Shown here in pieces: positions 7,447 to 12,540 of a stretch of 12,540 nt of DNA. A program made the translations under genes and the position numbers. This DNA comes from Ruminococcus sp. GTDB taxonomy: Bacteria; Bacillota; Clostridia; Oscillospirales; Ruminococcaceae. The notes under the pieces are model-generated. The model saw only the letters and a list, made by a program, of their open reading frames with translations. It made no database searches and was not told the origin of the DNA. Numbering within the stretch: position 1 is the first letter of the stretch; every line of letters starts with the position of its first letter. The DNA lies in contig JAIDNR010000136.1 in assembly GCA_029063695.1 (NCBI GenBank), positions 1-12,540 of the forward strand, read 5' to 3'.

Positions 7447-8060
7447 AAGAATTCTCCTTCCGGAATCTCTACAGATGTTTCTACAAAGCCTAATCCTCTA
7501 CTCTTGCCCAATCCGATATAGCTTATCATTTTTATTGACTCTACCAGAACCGCCTCAATTCGACAATGATGTAAAGTTGACATTTCAACAGGATAATACA
7601 CTGCCAATCCTCCTTTAAAAATAGTATTCTCAGTTTTATCCTTCGCTTTTGCATAACGGTCAACAACTTCTGTAAACACCAATGCTGTGTCAAGCGATTT
7701 CCTTGTATATCTGTCAATTGATACGTTAGACCTTAACTGATAACTTAAATTTTGATTTGAAATGCAGTTATCAACATATACACGTGAACGTTGAAAGCCT
7801 GCTTTTCCGAACATTCTGCATGAAATGCAAGAGCATGATGATTCAGCTGAATCTGTTCCATTACATTTTAAATCTTCATCTCCATAAAGGCTATTCCAAA
7901 TTTTTGTAAAGTTTTCCCGAATCATTCCTTTCAAAAGCGTTGCAGGGATATATGCCTGTCCACCAGATTTAATGATAACTCTATTACCATTGACATCCGT
8001 TCCACCGTTTATATGCAGTGCTGATAACAATTTTATTGTAACAGGATAAAATACTTTCAA
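7431..8060 (-). CDS. Type III RAMP protein, Cas7-like with altered active-site loop
   Basis: A 209-aa RAMP. Motifs: IPATLLKGMIRENF (38-51), a variant of IPGSSLKG; CSCISCRMFGKAG (76-88), the cysteine-containing motif; SIDRYTRKS (114-122), matching the Csm3 D-R-x-T element; and GLGKSRGLGFV (183-193), the C-terminal glycine loop. The loop before IPATLLKG reads NGNRVIIKSGG and lacks the aspartate that cuts RNA in Csm3, so this copy may bind but not cleave. Start: a frame extending to TTG 8081 would overlap the end of cas10, but AGGGAGG (8069-8075) sits 8 nt before TTG 8060, which lies 1 nt after the cas10 TAA. I therefore choose 8060, giving a protein that begins MKVFYPVTIKLL. Stop-start proximity implies coupling with cas10. 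Confidence 0.9.
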   Translation of the reverse strand: MKVFYPVTIKLLSALHINGGTDVNGNRVIIKSGGQAYIPATLLKGMIRENFTKIWNSLYGDEDLKCNGTDSAESSCSCISCRMFGKAGFQRSRVYVDNCISNQNLSYQLRSNVSIDRYTRKSLDTALVFTEVVDRYAKAKDKTENTIFKGGLAVYYPVEMSTLHHCRIEAVLVESIKMISYIGLGKSRGLGFVETSVEIPEGEFLCEKS

Positions 8061-8061
8061 T

Positions 8062-9642
8062 TTAAACGCCTCCCTTGCCAAACTCTATAACTCTCAGAAG
8101 GTCTTTCCAGATAAATGCAGATGTGCCAGTTTCAAAATTACCGTTTCTGACATAAAATGTTCCGTCTAAGTTATATCCATCTATTTCAGGAAGCTTTATT
8201 CTTTTTTCCCGAACGTCAGTTTTAGCATTGATATAACTAAAATATAATTCTGTTTCTTCCTTGACATCCGACTCAATATATGCTGTGAGCAAATTTTGTA
8301 ATCTGGTCTTTATGTCTCTTATAGCGTATACTTTTTCAGAAAAGTCAAGAATCTGATCAAGTGCAGTAACAGAATATGGATTTAACGTTCCGTTGCCTCT
8401 ATCAGAAACGGCACCTTCATAACTCTGAAGGACATTAAACGACATACTTCCTTTACCGCCGTTTTCACGAACAAGTTTCTTTGCCTTCGATAGTTCGTCC
8501 TCCGCTGCTTCCAATACAACCTTAATTGGTGTACTCGGTTTTGCAATACAAATTCCAACTGACAAAGTTGAGTCAGTGCCGGGGAACTTATCTGCAAAAG
8601 CCTTTTCGTACTTCTTTATAAGCTGTGATGCAAGATAAAGAGACTTCTTTGCAGGCACAATAAGGAATAAATCATCGCCCCCCATTGCTACTATCTCGAA
8701 TTTCAGCATATCACATTCAGAAAGAGAATCATACACTAAAATGGACATCTGTTGTTTCACAAATGCAGAGAAATCAATCATTTCGGAAATATTCGTTATA
8801 GTCTGTATAATACCGCCCATGTTATTGCCGTCGGCATAAATAACAGCAACATCGTCTTTGTCTATGTGTGAAACTGTCATAGGAGGTGTAACGTTATTTG
8901 ATGTCCGTTTGTTAAACTCACTTACATACTGTGAACGCTGTTCTTCTCCTGCCACGACCTTGTGAAGACAGCCACCGCATATCTTCTTGCCCTTTCTCGA
9001 ATACCTTGCAATGCGTTTTCTGCATTTAACACAATATTCGTTCAATTTCTCCGATAATATGGAAGCGTCAACCGGCTTATCAATTAATGTCCTTCCTATC
9101 CAAGCAGACTCAGGTGAGATATCAAATAAAACTTTAGCTTTTTTTCTTTGTTCAAGCTCTGATTCTATATATGCCATAGTATCACGGTATTCCTTGCCAA
9201 GAATCTTTGAAAGCGGCACAGGCTCAGATATGTAATAAGCTGAATTTGCAGTAACAAGCATACCTTGAGCCAACTCTTCCAGTTCTTTGCCAAGGGATTC
9301 ATCCGTGTCTGCGGGAACTAAAGCAAATAAATTTCCTCCTCCGTTATACACAACACTATCATATCCCAGTTTTGCTTTCAACAATTCCGGAACAGACTTG
9401 TCCTGCACAAGCGTGATCATTGTACTTGCTCCACGTATATCCATTAATTCATTGTTTTCCAGATAGTACGATTTTATTTTGTATGTACCACCTTTCACAA
9501 CCTTGACCTGAATATCAGGAACGGATGCTGCACGTCCTTCCATATACTCAATTGCCGTTTTAGCACATTCAGCCGGAGCGTCTGCTCCCGATTTCAAATA
9601 GAGGTTACATAAAATTTTCTCTAATTTTTCATTAGCGTTCAT
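8062..9642 (-). CDS. cas10: Cas10 large subunit without HD domain, cyclase motif intact
   Basis: Signature protein of type III systems, 526 aa. It begins almost directly with the first Palm domain: RGAS (70-73) and a degenerate active site NGGGNLFALVP (100-110). A zinc knuckle follows, with Cys204, Cys207, Cys222 and Cys225. The second Palm has YADGNNMGG (269-277) and MGGDDLFLIVP (320-330), the GGDD motif that makes cyclic oligoadenylate from ATP. The C-terminal third is the helical D4-type region. No N-terminal HD nuclease is present, which fits III-D, so this complex should signal but not cut DNA through Cas10. Start: the frame reaches a GTG at 9654 that touches the AGGAG site; ATG 9642 lies 11 nt beyond it and is preferred, though the spacing is slightly long. 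First gene of the operon, read from a consensus promoter. Confidence 0.96.
   Translation of the reverse strand: MNANEKLEKILCNLYLKSGADAPAECAKTAIEYMEGRAASVPDIQVKVVKGGTYKIKSYYLENNELMDIRGASTMITLVQDKSVPELLKAKLGYDSVVYNGGGNLFALVPADTDESLGKELEELAQGMLVTANSAYYISEPVPLSKILGKEYRDTMAYIESELEQRKKAKVLFDISPESAWIGRTLIDKPVDASILSEKLNEYCVKCRKRIARYSRKGKKICGGCLHKVVAGEEQRSQYVSEFNKRTSNNVTPPMTVSHIDKDDVAVIYADGNNMGGIIQTITNISEMIDFSAFVKQQMSILVYDSLSECDMLKFEIVAMGGDDLFLIVPAKKSLYLASQLIKKYEKAFADKFPGTDSTLSVGICIAKPSTPIKVVLEAAEDELSKAKKLVRENGGKGSMSFNVLQSYEGAVSDRGNGTLNPYSVTALDQILDFSEKVYAIRDIKTRLQNLLTAYIESDVKEETELYFSYINAKTDVREKRIKLPEIDGYNLDGTFYVRNGNFETGTSAFIWKDLLRVIEFGKGGV
8069..8075 (-). promoter_or_regulatory. Shine-Dalgarno site that fixes the TTG start at 8060
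   Basis: AGGGAGG on the minus strand, 8 nt before TTG 8060, located within the last codons of cas10. The alternative upstream TTG (8081) would place this ribosome site inside the gene, so 8060 is preferred. Confidence 0.7.
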
Positions 9643-9683
9643 TATCCGAATCACTCCTGACGATCAGTTTTTGAATATGCTTT

Positions 9684-9712
9684 ATTATATCATATTTGTC
9701 GAAAAATGTCAA
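9684..9712 (-). promoter_or_regulatory. Promoter of the cas operon
   Basis: On the minus strand, TTGACA (9707-9712) and TATAAT (9684-9689) are separated by exactly 17 nt: both hexamers match the sigma-A/sigma-70 consensus perfectly. The predicted transcript starts near 9677, leaving a 5' leader of about 35 nt before the cas10 ATG. No obvious operator overlaps it, suggesting constitutive, strong transcription of the interference genes. Confidence 0.88.
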
Positions 9713-9740
9713 TATCTAAAAATAATTTTATGCAATTTAA

Positions 9741-9782
9741 AATAAAGCGGTACTCATTACAGCGAATGAGTACCGCTTTATT
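9741..9782 (-). terminator. Rho-independent terminator at the leader-distal end of the CRISPR array
   Basis: Perfect 18-bp inverted repeat: arms 9741-9758 and 9765-9782 with a 6-nt loop ACAGCG. Read on the minus strand it follows the last (oldest) repeat by 2 nt and is followed by TTTATTTTAAATT, a T-rich tract. It lies between the array and the cas10 promoter, so it should stop the pre-crRNA transcript and insulate the operon. On the plus strand it is also followed by T-rich sequence and may work both ways. Confidence 0.82.
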
Positions 9783-9784
9783 TC

Positions 9785-10801
9785 TTTTCAATCCCTCAAA
9801 GGTAAGGTTTTACTTAACTACGTGACACAATCATTTGAATGGAATGGTATGTATCAATCCCTCAAAGGTAAGGTGTTACACGCTCAAAACAGAAAATGAG
9901 GAGTTTAAGGTATTATAGTTTCAATCCCGTAATGGCAAGGTTTTACTATTCCGTGGCTCAAAGCTATGGGGTATGTAAAATAACGTGTATCAATTCCTCA
10001 AAGGTAAGGTCTTACATTATGCAGGCTGTAAACAGTGGTCTGTTTATGCGTAACACGTTTCAATCCCATAATGGTAAGGTGTAAACTTGGATTAATTCGG
10101 ATACGACCGTAATGGCAACTACTTTTGTTTCAATTCCGTAATGGTAAGGTCTTACACAGAATAATATCACTTTTATTGAGGTTAATAAGTTTCAATCCCT
10201 CAAAGGTAAGGTCTTACGTTCACGTTGCTATCTAAACAAGCACATACAAATGTATCAATCCCTCAAAGGTAAGGTCTTACGAGTGCGACTTTGGATTTCA
10301 TTAAAGTTCAGATTGATAAGTATCAATTCCTCAAAGGTAAGGTTTAACCATGCTAGGAGGAAAAAAATGCGCAATAATATATCAATCCCTCAAAGGTAAG
10401 GTTTTACTCAAAGATGTCTCATGGCGGAGTTGTAATTCGCAGTGGTAACACGTTTCAATTCCGTAATGGTAAGGTGTTACATATTAACCCATTCATTTGG
10501 AGCATTGCGATTTGGTCCTGTGCTGTTGCATTGTTTCAATCCCGTAATGGTAAGGTTTTACGTATATAGGAAGCGAAGACGACTTAGAGTACTGTTTGTA
10601 TCAATCCCTCAAAGGTAAGGTTTTACTTGCTAAGGATGAGAAGCGGAATGTTCGGTATCAATCCCTCAAAGTTAAGATTTTACCCAAGTATTCGATTGGG
10701 AATTTTCCAACTCGTATCAATCCCATAAAGGTAAGGTTTTACTAGTTCTTGCAAATACCTTCTTGCCATTATGTATCAATCCCTCAAAGGTAAGGTTTAA
10801 C
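9785..10801 (-). CRISPR. CRISPR array, 16 polymorphic repeats and 15 spacers, transcribed leftward
   Basis: Repeats of about 29 nt start (plus-strand coordinates) at 9785, 9851, 9918, 9987, 10057, 10127, 10189, 10252, 10320, 10379, 10452, 10533, 10598, 10655, 10714 and 10773. On the plus strand they begin GTATCAATCCCTCAAAGG or GTTTCAATCCCGTAATGG and end TAAGG then TTTTAC or a variant. Read on the minus strand they end ATTGATAC or ATTGAAAC, the usual 8-nt crRNA 5' handle, so the array is transcribed leftward; the promoter at 10826-10854 agrees. Spacers from left to right are 37, 38, 40, 41, 41, 33, 34, 39, 30, 44, 52, 36, 28, 30 and 30 nt, all different. The leader is on the right. Repeats differ from one another at the handle, the core and the 5' tail, unusual for an actively growing array. 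No adaptation genes or clear cas6 are nearby. Confidence 0.97.
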
Positions 10802-10822
10802 AACGGTAAATCCGTTGTTAAA
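10796..10822 (-). other. Hairpin at the leader-repeat junction, at the predicted 5' end of pre-crRNA
   Basis: Arms TTTAACAACGG (10796-10806) and CCGTTGTTAAA (10812-10822) are perfectly complementary (11 bp) around a 5-nt loop. The arm at 10796-10806 includes the first six nucleotides, in transcript sense, of the leader-proximal repeat. With the promoter at 10826-10854, the predicted transcript start is near 10819, so the RNA would begin inside this stem and fold its first 8 nt into it. Confidence 0.65.
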
Positions 10823-11040
10823 TATAGTATAGCACAAAAAGTGACCCATGTCAACCCCAATATTTCTGTCGATGAATTTTTAACTAATTCCAGAAATGCT
10901 GATATTACGTGTTTCTGACCTTCACTACCCATGGAGTAAATCATCGACAGGAAAAAGAGGCAAAATCACCAGATATTAAGTGCTTTTCAGTCTACAAGGG
11001 TAGTTTTTCTGCGATTTTTCGAGATATTCATCGACAGATT
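10802..11040 (-). promoter_or_regulatory. CRISPR leader region
   Basis: AT-rich, gene-free sequence directly upstream (in the transcribed sense) of the first repeat. It contains the array promoter, the junction hairpin and a 10-mer CTGTCGATGA present three times: inverted at 10866-10875 relative to the copies at 10941-10950 and 11028-11037. Its outer limit is my estimate, set just beyond the last copy of the 10-mer. Confidence 0.6.
10826..10854 (-). promoter_or_regulatory. Promoter of the CRISPR array (pre-crRNA)
   Basis: On the minus strand, TTGACA (10849-10854) and TATACT (10826-10831) are 17 nt apart, a near-consensus sigma-A promoter. It points into the array and its -10 ends 25 nt from the first repeat, so the transcribed leader is only about 18 nt. 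The same TTGACA with a 17-nt spacer is used for the cas operon, suggesting similar strong constitutive expression. Confidence 0.85.
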
Positions 11041-11106
11041 TTTTGAAAGAACAATTAGATAATATGCTCACACAGCGAAACAACGCCTATTTGCTCTTTG
11101 AAATAT

Positions 11107-11142
11107 AGGGAGAGTTTCTGTTGCACCTCCTTTCCTCTCCCT
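11107..11142 (+). terminator. Possible weak terminator hairpin
   Basis: AGGGAGAG (11107-11114) and CTCTCCCT (11135-11142) form an 8-bp stem with a 20-nt loop. On the plus strand it is followed by TTACTTTTTAC, a T-rich tract. No plus-strand gene ends here, so its role is unclear. Confidence 0.3.
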
Positions 11143-11219
11143 TTACTTTTTACACACTTCCGAATTACAGATTTTCAATATTTTATTTTCTATTTATAGA
11201 GATTATTGCCTCTCCTGTA

Positions 11220-11354
11220 TCATTCTGCGCCATGATTTTTGTATGTTATTACAGAATTAGATTCAACGTTATTGTGAGTTAGCCCCATTTGTATTACCGT
11301 TTTTATTCTTCTGCCGAAATGTTCTGCGAGTTCCTCGTCGGCATTTATATTTGG
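11220..11354 (-). pseudogene. Possible remnant of a C-terminal coding segment
   Basis: A frame of 44 codons, bounded upstream by an in-frame TAG and ending in TGA at 11220-11222, has no start codon at its beginning, yet the translation is protein-like: NADEELAEHFGRRIKTVIQM, then a short linker, ending in SVITYKNHGAE. The first part resembles a helix-turn-helix-type segment. I do not recognise the parent family. It may be the leftover 3' end of a gene decayed beside the CRISPR locus, or chance. Confidence 0.25.
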
Positions 11355-11391
11355 CTAGGAGTGGACAACAGGGATTCCGTCTAATATTGAA

Positions 11392-12540
11392 TCAATATAT
11401 GAGATACTGCACCTTATTAACATAGTTCAAGTGCTGCTGTAAATTTGTTCTTCCCCAACCTGGGTCTTTTATTGTGAAGTTTGAAGCTGAGAAACTGCTT
11501 GTACTGCCATTATACCCCGTTATACATACAGCGTGTGCTTTACCATTGGAGTTTGTACACCACATAACAACGGGCTTTCCTGATTTCAGCTTATTGTATA
11601 TCTCATTCATAATGCTCTGATTAATCGAAACCCCGCCTTTTGAATAGCTCTTCATTCCGCAGTTTGATACACTGCTCCAGTAAATATCACCGCTGTTAGT
11701 AAATGAAAGTTTTTTCTTAACTGTATCTGGATAAACTGTTGAATGCTGATTATAGCTGTATGCCATAGCAATGGAAGTAACAATACAACCAGAGCGACCA
11801 ATAGTGTCGGTTTTTCCGAGAGCAACATTCTTCCATCTCGAATCGCCCTGACTGTAATACGGAACATTTAATGAAACCTTTCCATTAGATGATGAACTGT
11901 TGTTAGTATTGGACGATGAGTTATTGTTATCAGGTGAAACGGATTTTGCATACGTTAAGCACACCCAACCGCTTTTTGTGCCATTAGTACACTTAATAGA
12001 ATTTGTATAGCCCCAGTCACCACTGACCTTGGTGACATTGAACTGTGTACCGTTCGTTGCTGCACCTACCTTGGAATATCCTGTGCCTGCACCGGACCTC
12101 ACGTTGACACCTTCACTTGTATTGACCTTGAATGTTCCCGTCTTATACTTACTTGCTGACGTATCAGCACCAATGAACTTAGTATAAGTCAAGCAAACCC
12201 ATCCGGTCTTATTTCCATTGGTACACTTAATGGTGCCGTAGCCCCAATCGCCGCTAATCTTGGTAACCTTGAACAGAGTTCCGTTTGTTGCAGCGCCCAG
12301 CTTTGAATAACCAGATCCGGCACCGGATCTGACATTGACACCAGAACTTGTGTTTACCTGATATGTTCCAGTGGAATATCCTGCTGCATATGAAGAGATT
12401 GACTGAATGATCGCGTTTGATGATGAAATGTTGCCGTTCTTGTTAACTGTAGCGGGGGCTATAACCCATATGCGTTTACTTAAGAGAAGAAATGTGATAT
12501 AATAAAAAATATGGAAACAAAAATAAAAGAAATAAAAAAA
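11392..12540 (-). CDS. SH3b-SH3b-C39-like cysteine peptidase protein, 5' end missing or disrupted
   Basis: Extracellular-type protein. Numbering from the TTG at 12192: an SH3b repeat with VNVRSGAGTGYSKVGAA (29-45) and SGWVCLTY (74-81), a Ser/Asn-rich linker (86-103), and a C39-family papain-like domain with NVPYYSQGDSRW (109-120), catalytic candidates Cys136 (GRSGCIVTS), His220 (KAHAVCITGY) and Asp243 (IKDPGWG). But the frame continues upstream through a second SH3b copy (12193-12369), so TTG 12192 falls mid-domain and is not the start. Between 12193 and 12540 there is no ATG, GTG or TTG in frame and no signal peptide, although the family is normally secreted. Beyond about 12450 the frame becomes a run of Phe/Tyr from A-rich DNA. 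The gene is therefore either truncated by a rearrangement around 12450-12480 or continues past the edge. Likely role: peptidoglycan or wall-associated peptidase or binding protein, unrelated to CRISPR. Confidence 0.75.
   Translation of the reverse strand, partial: FFYFFYFCFHIFYYITFLLLSKRIWVIAPATVNKNGNISSSNAIIQSISSYAAGYSTGTYQVNTSSGVNVRSGAGSGYSKLGAATNGTLFKVTKISGDWGYGTIKCTNGNKTGWVCLTYTKFIGADTSASKYKTGTFKVNTSEGVNVRSGAGTGYSKVGAATNGTQFNVTKVSGDWGYTNSIKCTNGTKSGWVCLTYAKSVSPDNNNSSSNTNNSSSSNGKVSLNVPYYSQGDSRWKNVALGKTDTIGRSGCIVTSIAMAYSYNQHSTVYPDTVKKKLSFTNSGDIYWSSVSNCGMKSYSKGGVSINQSIMNEIYNKLKSGKPVVMWCTNSNGKAHAVCITGYNGSTSSFSASNFTIKDPGWGRTNLQQHLNYVNKVQYLIY
11948..12369 (-). repeat. Tandem duplication encoding two SH3b domains
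   Basis: Two DNA copies, 11948-12138 and 12182-12369 (191 and 188 nt), are similar along their whole length (I estimate about three quarters identical by eye) and differ by one codon. Both encode the VNVRSGAG-x-GYSK ... SGDWGY ... GWVCLTY pattern of bacterial SH3 domains that bind cell wall peptides or glycans. Confidence 0.75.
12475..12503 (+). promoter_or_regulatory. Plus-strand promoter at the right edge, divergent from the SH3b/C39 gene
   Basis: TTTACT (12475-12480) and TATAAT (12498-12503) are 17 nt apart. An ATG at 12511, only 7 nt after the -10, opens a lysine-rich frame (METKIKEIKK) that runs out of the window. A transcript starting near 12510 would be leaderless or nearly so; no ribosome site is visible. 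The gene itself cannot be judged from ten codons. Confidence 0.5.

Larger units (their letters stand above)
11041..11391. other. Gene-poor intergenic stretch between leader and SH3b/C39 gene
   Basis: No convincing complete gene. The stretch holds an 8-bp inverted repeat (11107-11142), a short open segment that looks like a broken coding remnant (11220-11354), and AT-rich sequence around 11161-11215. A GGAGG on the minus strand at 11126-11130 has no start codon at a workable distance. Confidence 0.5.

Noticed and set aside
8061..8081. N-terminal extension of the Cas7-like protein from TTG 8081
   Set aside because: The AGGGAGG site lies inside the extension and is correctly spaced for TTG 8060 instead.
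933..9642. Assignment to subtype III-A or III-B
   Set aside because: Cas10 lacks the HD domain normal in III-A and III-B, and a Csx10-like protein replaces Csm4/Cmr3.
9896..10084. 62-codon plus-strand frame across the array
   Set aside because: It runs through three repeats and two spacers; it is open only because repeat and spacer happen to lack stops in that frame.
10016..10451. Shared GTAACAC at the right ends of the spacers at 10016-10056 and 10408-10451
   Set aside because: Only 7 nt in two spacers and not seen beside other repeats; probably chance rather than a longer repeat unit.
10717..10944. 75-codon minus-strand frame from the leader into the array
   Set aside because: It overlaps the array promoter, the leader and the first repeats and has no ribosome site.
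11124..11130. Ribosome site and GTG for a short minus-strand gene
   Set aside because: The GTG overlaps the GGAGG itself and the frame stops after 23 codons.

Overview
The window looks like a low-GC Gram-positive (Firmicutes/Clostridia, Ruminococcus-like) chromosome. The DNA is AT-rich, Shine-Dalgarno sites are strong (AGGAGG/GGAGG), TTG starts are used, promoters match the sigma-A consensus, and there is a secreted-type SH3b/C39 protein at one end. The genus is an inference from style only; no rRNA or marker gene is present.

Centre: a complete type III CRISPR-Cas interference locus, best matched to subtype III-D, all on the minus strand. Reading leftward from about 9640 the order is: cas10 without an HD domain but with an intact GGDD cyclase motif; a Cas7-like RAMP; a Csx10-like (Cas5-type) RAMP with cysteine pairs; a small helical protein (probable Cas11); three more RAMPs; a 108-aa unknown protein; a 119-aa putative ring-nuclease-like accessory protein; and a 593-aa CARF-HEPN effector. 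Genes overlap or sit 1-23 nt apart, so this is one operon. It starts at a near-perfect promoter (TTGACA-17-TATAAT, 9684-9712) and ends at an inverted repeat (891-927) shared with a convergent gene. No cas1, cas2 or recognisable cas6 is present, so spacer acquisition and probably crRNA maturation depend on genes elsewhere.

Immediately upstream of the operon is a CRISPR array (9785-10801): 16 repeats of about 29 nt and 15 spacers of 28-52 nt. It is transcribed leftward, like the cas genes: there is a TTGACA-17-TATACT promoter at its right edge (10826-10854) and the repeats end in the typical ATTGAAAC/ATTGATAC handle in that direction. A perfect 18-bp hairpin (9741-9782) terminates the array transcript just before the cas10 promoter. 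The inferred logic is: crRNA-guided Cas7/Csx10/Cas11/Cas10 complexes bind phage transcripts, Cas10 makes cyclic oligoadenylate, the CARF-HEPN RNase responds, and the 119-aa protein may turn the signal off.

Flanks: on the left, the 3' part of a plus-strand gene of uncertain function with a sigma-factor-like linker motif (2-880). On the right, a gene-poor leader/intergenic region (10802-11391) with a 10-mer present three times, then a minus-strand protein with two SH3b repeats and a C39-type cysteine peptidase domain. That protein has no start codon before the window edge and runs into a divergent plus-strand promoter.

The most unusual points are: the two repeat haplotypes that change the crRNA 5' handle; a predicted hairpin exactly at the start of the pre-crRNA; the three-copy leader motif; a spacer that carries a sense-oriented ribosome site and start codon; and the small uncharacterised proteins placed between the RAMP genes and the CARF effector.
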